A stretch of 64,000 bases of DNA from Aphrocallistes beatrix (taxonomy: Eukaryota > Porifera > Hexactinellida > Sceptrulophora > Aphrocallistidae): contig OY725498.1 in NCBI GenBank assembly GCA_963281255.1, forward strand, positions 496,001 to 560,000. Direction: 5' to 3'. The translations under genes and the position numbers were made by a program. Position 1 is the stretch's first letter. Each line of letters starts with the position of its first letter. Shown here piece after piece: positions 55,210 to 64,000 of this stretch. The notes below the pieces were generated by a model. That model was not told where the DNA came from. It worked only from the letters and a program-made list of their open reading frames with translations, and ran no database searches.

Positions 55210-55579
55210 CATAGGCGCCAAGTTAGAATAAAACCTGGGGGGTCCAAGAGCGAGCGAAGCGAGTGATGGTAAGTAAGTGGGGGTCTGGAGACTTGCCCCC
55301 AGAAAATTGTAAAAATCTTAAATGCTCAATAGAAAGTCTCAGACTATAGTGGAAGAAAAATATAATTAGGATATATATTTAGACTCAATTAACATAATTT
55401 TGGGGTTTAGTTGTAACCTATAAGTTTGTGTGGAGTCCTGCCAAACCACAGCTTCTTCCACTGCTCCATTGCCCAGCACAACGGCCCCCCACAGGGTCCA
55501 AACCTGGGGGGGGCGCCTGCCCAGGGTCCAGACCTGAGGGTGGCCGGCCTCCCCCAGTTACCCACGTAGGGCGCCTATG
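55210..55579. mobile_element. TIR element with CATAGGCGCC ends and perfect 8-bp duplication
   Basis: CATAGGCGCC at the left, GGCGCCTATG at the right, and CCCCCTAC directly repeated at 55202-55209 and 55580-55587. The right half is unusually GC-rich (GGTCCAAACCTGGGGGGG). No transposase. 8-bp duplications fit a hAT-like origin. Confidence 0.88.
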
Positions 55580-55592
55580 CCCCCTACGTAGG

Positions 55593-56370
55593 AACAGAGC
55601 TGGGAACTAAACCGTTAAATCCGTTAATTAACGATTTAACTTTTAAGTTAACTTTAAAATCATTAACGGATTAATTAACGTTACATTTTATAACTTCCGT
55701 TACAAGTCCGTTAACACAAATATGAAGGGCATCTTGAAGGACAAGAGATCATTTCTGTCTGATGAAAACCTCAACATGTTGATTTTCATGAAGGGCAACT
55801 TGCGTTTCATGGAATTTTTTCAATAAAATCATGTTTCCCTTCCATACTTACCAACCCATTTCGACAATTTACTTGGACTCTGGGGGTGAAATTCCTGGAT
55901 TTTAAATGATTTCCCTGGATTAAAATTCCTTGATATAATTATTATTACTATTTTAGTCGTTAAAATCAATATTTAGACATGTTTGCAATAGATTATGCTT
56001 ATATCAATGACCACATAAATTGACTCTAAATCCCTAGATTTGGCTAAAAAGTCCCTGGACAGTCCAGTGATTCCTGGTTAGTTGGTAAGTATGCCCTTCT
56101 AAGATCCCTTAAACTATCTCCCTCATTATTCGCAAAATACACCGTATCAAAGTTGTGTTAGGAGATATTTTAGCTAAAAAACAACAACAATAAAGGCTCA
56201 CTTTATAGTTTTACCACTTTTTAGGTGTTTTTATTTTGTAAAAACTGATTTTGCTGTTGTCTGTAATATATAATTTAACGTTAACGGTTCATCGTTAACT
56301 TCCGTTACATTCTTAACGAATTAACGAATTAACGATTAACGAAGTTAACATTTCGATTAGCTGTGCCCAC
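55593..56370. repeat. GTTAACG-rich inverted-repeat region
   Basis: Clusters of CCGTTAATTAACGATTTAAC at the left and CGAATTAACGATTAACG at the right in inverse orientation enclose about 550 bp of unrelated sequence. This looks like an old transposon with subterminal TTAACG repeats. Exact ends not resolved. Confidence 0.45.
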
Positions 56371-56858
56371 CTTTGCGTAGGAAATACATTTACTTCACTC
56401 TGGTTAACAAGAGTTCTGGATAAAACGAACAAATTTGACCATCTCTGATGTTCGTATTGACAAAGTTGTTTAATAGTTTTACAATTAAAAACCAATCTAC
56501 ATATTACCTTGGATATATGGTCCGATTTATTAACATTATAATGCAAATCTTCACATATTTGGCAAGTATTCCAATGGAACTAAGCTAGCGGTCTGTTGAT
56601 TGGTATAACGTTGCTGGCCACATAGTAAATTCCGTCAAATTTTCATACCTCTCCTAACTAATACATCTATAGACTACTTCCAAACAAGTCAAAGTTATAT
56701 GCATTATTATTTTAAAGATGGATATAATTTTCACTTTTTCCGAAATTAACTTTACTAGTTTGATTCAATTTTCAAAGATGACATTGTTCAAAGGAAAGTG
56801 GAGCCAAAATTAACATTTGTAATCATTATTAACTTTGATTAGTTTGATATAATACAAG

Positions 56859-58463
56859 ATGGCATTTTTCAGAAGAGGAAATACTGTTAGGAGAGCAAAA
56901 GCAGTGAATGAAAGAAACTTTGATCGATCTTTCGTTTTATTTGGGAAAGGGTCCGCCGGGAAAAGTACTCTCGGTAACTTACTTTTGGGAAAAAAACCAA
57001 AACAGTTCAGTGAACATAAAGTACCAGAAGCATTTGGACTTACAGTGAAGGTCCATTCAGGAGAAGCCCAGATTGAGTCAGGTCAGGTCTACGATCTAAA
57101 CGGAAGTCCTAATGAAATCTTGAAGATTCAAGTATTGGATCAACCTGGAATTAATGACCAAAATTTTAAGTTCGAAAACCATTGCGAATTTATGAAAAAA
57201 TGCATCGCAGTTGCTAAAGCTGAAATGACTGCCACATTCCTCATTCTCATCGATCTCCAAGGAAGTTTCTTCAGCTCCGAAGAATTAATTACGATGTTAA
57301 ATCTCGCTGAGATTCTGAGTGATTGCAATTACAGTTTCTTCTCAAATGCAATAGTCGTATTCACACACGCAGACAAACTGGATCCACATATGAAGCGGGA
57401 TACACTCAAACAAATACTCTACGAGAAGGTGAGGGAAGAAGATTTTGAATGCATCCAGGAGCTAATAGACTTGGTGGAAGAGAGATACATCTTTATTAAC
57501 GGAGAAGATAAAACCGATTTAAACCGATTTACCATACTGAAGAATCTCTTTGCGCTAACTAAACCCAATCTAACTGTGTACATTAACGGAAATAACGGAT
57601 TCAGAGGAAATGAACTGAAGCAATTATTCAGAGAAGATGAATACACTGAAAACTTCGAAAGGAATCTTCTCAAACAAGATGTAGAATACCATTTCAATCC
57701 AGATCTTAATTTATTTAAGAAACATGAGAGAAGAAACTTGGAGGAGGATATTAGTAATGCGTTAGAGAAATTAAGTGGGATTACAAAGGGAATCTCAGCC
57801 ATGGTACTACTGATAAGCCTTGAAGAAGTGTTCAACAAAGAAATCTACAATCTCATCCTCAATCTCCCTGAAACCTACAACCTTGGGAAAGAATTCAAAA
57901 ATGATTTCTGGGACTATGCATGCATCTTGTTCAAGACACCAGATGATTCAGAAGAGTGTGTTAAAAGGAATGTTGCACATAATGTGCTGTTAAAAGCGTT
58001 GGATTTAAAGGTCAAATCTCGGTATGGTTGGGTAACAAAGAGAACATCTCCCGAAGAATGCTCTAAAAGAGTAACAGACTTGGTACGGAAAGTAAAATTG
58101 GATTCGGAAGGAAAAACATACACGGATAGGGTCGTACTAGCTGAGTTGAATCAAACGATTAGAGCAGCAGCAAATCTTAGAAGGCACAAAGATCTCACTA
58201 AAATGACTTGCAAAATCGGCGATGAAGATATTTGCGAAGACACTCCCTTCTACAAAATGCAGTACAGCCCTAGAGTAATGGTGGCACATAACGAATTTGT
58301 GCGGGACACAGATATGATTTCGCCTCGAATCGGATACTTCGTTCTGAAGAATATAGACCCGACAATTGCCGACCAATTTGCAGATAAATTTCCGGATAAA
58401 GATGTGAGTATTCAGACCAAAGTGTACAAAGACTTCTACCTTGCAGCTATGAAAAAGAAATGA
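56859..58463 (+). CDS. AIG1/GIMAP-like GTPase (A), intact
   Basis: Single-exon, 534 residues. P-loop GKGSAGKST at 29-37, DQPG at 94-97, THAD at 169-172 and ERYIFING near 206-213 give a full GTPase motif set with the AIG1-type G5 region. Residues ~285-430 form a second, P-loop-less domain (GISAMVLLISLEEVFNKEIY). The last ~130 residues (after TSPEECSKR) are a charged tail with IGYFVLKNIDPTIADQF. Cys367 is where A' and A'' have TGA. It lies 446 bp before the BC gene on the same strand. GIMAP-type GTPases are membrane-scaffold or immune-survival proteins; the role here is unknown. The likely only intact A-type gene in the window. Confidence 0.85.
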   Translation: MAFFRRGNTVRRAKAVNERNFDRSFVLFGKGSAGKSTLGNLLLGKKPKQFSEHKVPEAFGLTVKVHSGEAQIESGQVYDLNGSPNEILKIQVLDQPGINDQNFKFENHCEFMKKCIAVAKAEMTATFLILIDLQGSFFSSEELITMLNLAEILSDCNYSFFSNAIVVFTHADKLDPHMKRDTLKQILYEKVREEDFECIQELIDLVEERYIFINGEDKTDLNRFTILKNLFALTKPNLTVYINGNNGFRGNELKQLFREDEYTENFERNLLKQDVEYHFNPDLNLFKKHERRNLEEDISNALEKLSGITKGISAMVLLISLEEVFNKEIYNLILNLPETYNLGKEFKNDFWDYACILFKTPDDSEECVKRNVAHNVLLKALDLKVKSRYGWVTKRTSPEECSKRVTDLVRKVKLDSEGKTYTDRVVLAELNQTIRAAANLRRHKDLTKMTCKIGDEDICEDTPFYKMQYSPRVMVAHNEFVRDTDMISPRIGYFVLKNIDPTIADQFADKFPDKDVSIQTKVYKDFYLAAMKKK

Positions 58464-58909
58464 ATACAGTGCAAGGTGACTAATATTGAACATTTCAGTA
58501 GCAACATATTTAGTTCAGGTATTTACTCATTCCTATTGGTTAATATTTAGTTATATTGTCCCCAGCTCTGATACGTATGAGGTATAGGAATGGAATAAGT
58601 AAGGGTTTTAATAAATCTACTTTCTAAATCCTGTTCTCTGTTAAACTAAAATTTCCATTAATTAATATTAATATGATTTAAGGTGAAAAATAGTGCTTTC
58701 ACGGATCTCAACATTGATTCAGCCTAAAAAGTGATTCTAATAATCTTTAGATTTTTCATTTTGGGGGACTTTGTTTCGTAAATTAAATCAATTAAAAATG
58801 TTAATGATTTGTCATTAAATGTAAGAATTCATGGAATAACAGGACACTATCACTCCTCTAAGTGAAATAAATTATTTTAAAAAAAATTTGGTACTTTGAA
58901 TTAGCTAAT
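58464..58909. other. Short interval between GTPase genes A and BC
   Basis: AT-rich, no gene seen. It may hold the A polyadenylation region and the BC promoter. Confidence 0.4.
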
Positions 58910-61900
58910 ATGGCTACAAGTGACAAGAAACTGACTCATCCTCTTCGAATAATCACACATGGAAATAACGCATTCAAATCAACAGAACTCATAATTCAGA
59001 TGGAAATTCCTGAAGAAAATAACTTAGAAGAGTTCGAATTCTTTCCATTTTCAGACATAAACCTGAATAACAGAAGTTCTGCTATCATTCCAAATGCAGA
59101 GATGATAAGGCTAATAGAAGAAACATACCAAGGTGTAGAGATATCAGCTATCTTAGTACTCATCAGTCTAACAGAGATATTCAGTGAAGGAATGTCTACG
59201 ATGATACAAAGGTTACCTCACAGCAAATTCTATGGATACAATCAAAGAAACGAGAAAGAGTGGTGGAAACATGTCATAATAGTATTCTCAATGGAAGAGA
59301 TGAAGGAGGGAAACGACAATCAAGTGATGAGGTCGATTGAGAAAAATGGAGGCATCAAACAAATCGTTAAAAAAGCAGGTAACAGATACATCTGGATGTC
59401 TGACAGTACTGAATACGGAGAACTCGTGCAGAAGTTACGAGATGTGATGCATTCTATGAAAGAGAAGTTAACCTTAGGAGGAACTCATTTACCTGGGTAA
59501 GTTCTAGAATATTCGATAATTTATTAAGTCTTATATTAAACTAAGTGCAGAAATACTCACACATTAATTGATTCTATGAAGTATACAACGCAAAAATTTC
59601 CGGAAATTTCCAAATATTTGATAGCTTTTGTTGATAATGTCTATGAAATAAATTGAAGTGTAAGTCTAGAATGTTGATTAAAATGTCCTAAATAGATATA
59701 ATGAGATGGTGGATTCATTCAGACATTATAATGGTAAAGCAGGAGGATTTAGAAGTGAAAATATACAGCGAAGATTCATCTTATTTGGAGAGAAACAAAG
59801 CGGCAAAAGCTCCTTAGCCAATTTGTTGTTGTTTGCACCTGTATTTCCAACATATTGGATCAAGCCAACTGGAAGGATGAAAGGTTTTCCAATAAGTGAA
59901 GCCGATCTACCTGAGTTGATTATGAATGGAAATGAAGATACGTACAATTCAGATGAATCGCTGAGAATTCAAGTAGTAGATCAACCAGAAAGTTCAACCT
60001 CAAAATCATACGGAGAATATCTAGCTAACTGCATCAGTGGTATAAAATGCTCAGATAACCTAACCTTCCTCATCACGGTTAATTTCAGCTCAGAATCTTT
60101 CTCTCAAGATGAATTTACCAAAATTAATGATGCTTCTCTAATCCTAGCCATTGGAGGTTTTGATTTCTATTCCAACGCCATAATAGTATTCACTCATGTG
60201 GACGAATTCGACAATGATTCTGCAGATTATCTCAGGAATATATTAGAGGAGAAGTTACAGCTAGAAGATCATGCATTTTTAAGGAAGTTATTAAAATTAG
60301 TGGAACGGAGATATATATTCCTAAACGCTATGAATTTGACCAAGACAAACAGCAATGAAACTTTAAGGAAGATCTTACAGCCAACCACACAAAATCCAGA
60401 TCAGACATTCAGAACTGAAAAATACCAACCCAAAGAAAATCTAGAAACTAATGGCCAACTCAAAGAAGATCTTGAAACTAATGACCAACTCAAAGAAGAT
60501 CTTGAAACTAATGGCCAACTCAAAGAAGATCTTGAAACTAATGACCAACTCAAAGAAGATCTTGAAACTAATGACCAACTCAAAGAAGATCTTGAAACTA
60601 ATGGCCAACTCAAAGAAGATCTTGAAACTAATGGCCAACTCAAAGAAGATCTTGAAACTAATGACCAACTCAAAGAAGATCTTGAAACTAATGGCCAACT
60701 CAAAGAAGATCTTGAAACTAATGACCAACACGAAGAAGTTACTGAACCTAATGACCAACACGAAGAAGTACCTAAACCTAATGATCAACACGAAGAAGTA
60801 CCTAAACCTAATGACCAACACGAAGAAGTACCTAAACCTAATGACCAACACGAAGAAGTACCTAAACCTAATGACCAACACGAAGAAGTACCTAAACCTA
60901 ATGGCCAACACGAAGAAGTACCTAAACCTAATGACCAACACGAAGAAGAACCTAAACCTAATGATCAACACGAAGAAGTACCTAAACCTAATGACCAACA
61001 CGAAGAAGAACCTAAACCTAATGGCCAACACGAAGAAGAACCTAAACCTAATGGCCAACACGAAGAAGTACCTAAACCTAATGACCAACACGAAGAAGTA
61101 CCTAAACCTAATGACCAACACGAAGAAGAACCTAAACCTAATGGCCAACACGAAGAAGTACCTAAACCTAATGACCAACACGAAGAAGTACCTAAACCTA
61201 ATGGCCAACACGAAGAAGTACCTAAACCTAATGACCAACACGAAGAAGAACCTAAACCTAATGATCAACACGAAGAAGTACCTAAACCTAATGGCCAACA
61301 CGAAGAAGTACCTAAACCTAATGATCAACACGAAGAAGTACCTAAACCTAATGACCAACACGAAGAAGTACCTAAACCTAATGGCCAACACGAAGAAGTA
61401 CCTAAACCTAATGACCAACACGAAGAAGAACCTAAACCTAATGATCAACACGAAGAAGTACCTAAACCTAATGGCCAACACGAAGAAGTACCTAAACCTA
61501 ATGACCAACACGAAGAAGTACCTAAACCTAATGGCCAACACGAAGAAGTACCTAAACCTAATGACCAACACGAAGAAGTACCTAAACCTAATGGCCAACA
61601 CGAAGAAGAACCTAAACCTAATGACCAACACGAAGAAGTACCTAAACCTAATGGCCAACACGAAGAAGTACCTAAACCTAATGACCAACACGAAGAAGTA
61701 CCTAAACCTAATGATCAACACGAAGAAGTACCTAAACCTAATGACCAACACGAAGAAGTACCTAAACCTAATGGCCAACACGAAGAAGTACCTAAACCTA
61801 ATGACCAACACGAAGAAGAACCTAAACCTAATGATCAACACGAAGAAGTACCTAAACCTAATGGCCAACACGAAGAAGTACCTAAACCTAATGACCAACA

Positions 61901-63527
61901 CGAAGAAGTACCTAAACCTAATGGCCAACACGAAGAAGTACCTAAACCTAATGACCAACACGAAGAAGTACCTAAACCTAATGGCCAACACGAAGAAGAA
62001 CCTAAACCTAATGACCAACACGAAGAAGTACCTAAACCTAATGGCCAACACGAAGAAGAACCTAAACCTAATGACCAACACGAAGAAGTACCTAAACCTA
62101 ATGATCAACTCAAAGAAGATCTAGAACCTAATGGCCAACTCAAAGAAGATCTAGAACCTAATGGCCAACTCAAGGAAGATCCTAAATCCGATGACCAACA
62201 CGAAGAAGATCTTGAAACTAATGACCAACACGAAGAAGTACCTAAACCTAATGGCCAACACGAAGAAGAACCTAAACCTAATGACCAACACGAAGAAGTA
62301 CCTAAACCTAATGGCCAACACGAAGAAGAACCTAAACCTAATGACCAACACGAAGAAGTACCTAAACCTAATGATCAACTCAAAGAAGATCTAGAACCTA
62401 ATGGCCAACTCAAAGAAGATCTAGAACCTAATGGCCAACTCAAGGAAGATCCTAAATCCGATGACCAACACGAAGAAGATCTTGAAACTAATGACCAACA
62501 CGAAGAAGTACCTAAACCTAATGACCAACACGAAGAAGTACCTAAACCTAATGATCAACACGAAGAAGTACCTAAACCTAATGACCAACACGAAGAAGTA
62601 CCTAAACCTAATGACCAACACGAAGAAGTACCTAAACCTAATGGCCAACACGAAGAAGTACCTAAACCTAATGGCCAACTCAAAGAAGATCTAGAACCTA
62701 ATGGCCAACTCAAGGAAGATCCTAAATCCGATGACCAACACGAAGAAGATCCAGAACAGAAAGACCAACTAAAAAAAGTACTTAAACCTAATGACCAACT
62801 AAAAGAAGATCTAGAACCTAATGGCCAACTCAAAGAAGATCCTAAATCTGATGACCAGGTAGTAGAATTTTTTAAACCCAATGAAATAATCGAAGATCTT
62901 AAATACGAAAGCAAAAACATAGAAGTTCTTGAACAGGAAGATCAGGGCAATAGGGGCTCATTAAATGATGGGAATATTACTAACAGGATTAAAGAACTGA
63001 TGACAATTAGTGATACGTCAGTAAGGATTATATCTAGAGAGACAGGAGAGCATGAGGGTGAAATTGACAAGAATTCTTTAGAATTTTTAGAAAAGCTCAG
63101 AGGCTTAGAAAAGGATACAAACAATGGTTGGGAGTATGTTTTTATTGTCGTAAAGCGAGAGAAAAGCAATTGTGTTGCAGATACTGAGAGCAAAAAAGAT
63201 CTTAAAAACGAAGATAAGAGCAAGGAAGTCTTTCAAACAGAGAACAAAATCCAAAGAGATTTCAAATCTGAAAACAAGAGCAAAGAAGAAATGGGGAAAG
63301 TAGGTAGGAACCATGTAGTCAATGATAAGGTGACAAATAATGGCATAACGGGGCTATCACAGAGAGAAATGCAGGAAATTCCTAAAGATGGGACTGTTAA
63401 TGCAAAAATGGAGTTTTTTAAAAGCTTAGAAAACAAGAATGAACAATCTCACCATGCCCCCCGTGAAATGAATCGAAGGATGAGTAACCTTGTAGATCTG
63501 GAGAGAAAGAAAACCCTTGAAAACTGA
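58910..63527 (+). CDS. Multi-domain AIG1/GIMAP-like GTPase (BC) with ~80 decapeptide repeats
   Basis: Exon 1 (58910-59496) joins in phase 2 to exon 2 (59696-63527) across a 199-bp GTAAGT...AATAG intron, giving 1,472 residues. An in-frame TAA at 59679-59681 separates the two frames, so splicing is needed. Residues 1-195 form a P-loop-less AIG1-like domain. Residues ~200-410 are a GTPase domain with GEKQSGKSS (~227-235), DQPE (~291-294, Glu for the DxxG Gly), THVD (~362-365) and RRYIFLNA. Residues ~444-1251 are about 80 tandem decapeptides of two types, QLKEDLETNG and QHEEVPKPND, strongly acidic. The C-terminal part matches BC' to LERKKTLEN and then stops, about 210 residues before the end of BC', so the last degenerate domain is missing. 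Lost C terminus and repeat expansion make its function uncertain. Confidence 0.75.
60439..62860 (+). repeat. 30-bp coding minisatellite, about 80 units
   Basis: Two unit types of identical length: CAACTCAAAGAAGATCTTGA (first) and CAACACGAAGAAGTACCTAA (second), each followed by a 10-bp linker with AATGACC or AATGGCC. The first type forms a block at the left end, the second dominates the middle, and a mixed block of about 270 bp recurs at 62101 and 62371. Unit length is a multiple of three, so copy-number change keeps the frame. The inverted paralogue has only about three degenerate units at 37930-38020. Confidence 0.97.
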
Positions 63528-64000
63528 GATGAATTCTACTCTTTTCTTCTTCTAACTATCATTAGTACTAAATCTGTATACTCAAATGCTTAAATATTTT
63601 ACTTAATTCCCCTAAACATTGTCAGTGGTCACTGTAGACTTTGTAAAAATAGTGATAGTGTGTAAATTTCTGTGATTGAGTTTTATCATAATTATGTACA
63701 TTTTGATAAAATATTATGAGTTTAGACTGTTTCAGAATAATATTATATTCAAGTAGGACCATTAGGTAGAAATATATTATGATCACTCAGGAGTTATTTT
63801 CCTGATGTATCAGCCATGTTTCATGAAGTAAAGTGCTCTCTCACGATTAACTAATTAATTTCTGATAAGGATACTCATATATACCAACTTGAGCTATGAT
63901 AAAGCGGAACGCAGAGTTGAATTTAGCGGTACATGGTTAGACACAATAGAAAAGTGTTACATATGTATGCAATCTAAAAAAAGTGAGACTAATGGAAATA
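63528..64000. other. 3' flank of the BC GTPase gene
   Basis: No gene seen. From about 63880 a dispersed repeat with CCAACTTGAGCTATGATAAAG begins, matching 4763 and 13505. Confidence 0.45.

Larger units (their letters stand above)
52433..56858. other. 4.4-kb gene-free interval between ZRANB2 and GTPase A
   Basis: No gene recognised. It contains R1, hAT-like and other repeats listed separately, a P1 fragment at 54958-55060, a segment around 53390 (ATCATGGCTCAGGTTGGCAT) that recurs inverted at 4763, 13505 and 63885, and plain AT-rich sequence from 53700 to 54950. Confidence 0.5.

Noticed and set aside
59706-59708. ATG at 59706 as the start of a separate GTPase gene
   Set aside because: Homology to BC' extends upstream to YNE, directly to an acceptor whose phase fits the donor at 59496, in both inverted copies. 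An internal methionine is more likely.
60441-62124. Long antisense and alternate-frame open frames in the minisatellite
   Set aside because: They exist because a 30-bp period repeats without stops. The real frame is the one continuous with the GTPase domain and the conserved C-terminal region.
60439-62860. Tandem 30-bp repeats resembling a CRISPR array
   Set aside because: Units abut with no unique spacers, stay in frame within a coding exon, and the genome is eukaryotic. It is a coding minisatellite.

Overview
The window is eukaryotic and metazoan. It carries intron-split genes with clear animal orthologues: the PKA catalytic subunit, FRMD8, COX7C and ZRANB2. It is AT-rich, dense in small DNA transposons, and has compact genes with short introns, most ending in TAG. 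The mix of AIG1/GIMAP-like GTPases with RING-less coiled-coil/NHL proteins in a gene-dense, repeat-rich setting would fit an early-branching animal such as a demosponge. That placement is inference, not shown.

Layout: 1-7.4 kb holds the 5' exons of a PKA catalytic subunit gene (- strand, continuing off the left edge) and many transposon relics. 7.4-10 kb is a three-exon ADP-ribosylglycohydrolase (+). 10.2-15.4 kb is a complete seven-exon FRMD8 orthologue (-). 16.4-17 kb is a two-exon COX7C (-). 18-35 kb is a tandem array of a unit made of an intronless coiled-coil/NHL beta-propeller gene plus an intronless COX5A gene. There are five NHL genes here and a sixth at 45-46 kb. COX5A survives intact twice, is broken twice, and persists elsewhere as scraps. 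An LTR-retroelement gag remnant, itself split by a G/C-rich inverted-repeat element, sits in the array.

36-63.5 kb is a cluster of AIG1/GIMAP-like P-loop GTPases in two inverted blocks, 36.3-42.7 kb (-) and 56.9-63.5 kb (+). Each block has a two-domain GTPase (A type) and a longer multi-domain GTPase (BC type), whose two reading frames are joined by a conserved phase-2 intron. Between the blocks lie a third, decayed GTPase, the sixth NHL gene, a complete ten-exon ZRANB2 and a 5'-truncated duplicate of it. The 41.1-44.36 kb and 47.4-50.6 kb segments are direct duplicates.

The most striking pattern is in the NHL paralogues. The coiled coil and propeller strands are nearly invariant, but the residues in the DA and BC loops, which form the top (ligand) face of an NHL propeller, differ in almost every copy. 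The array looks like a diversifying set of recognition surfaces next to a GTPase family that is duplicating, converting and decaying. An innate-immunity-like recognition locus is a reasonable hypothesis, but nothing in the sequence proves that function.

All exon boundaries were derived by hand from splice signals, reading-frame phase and family conservation. No alignment or database search was run.
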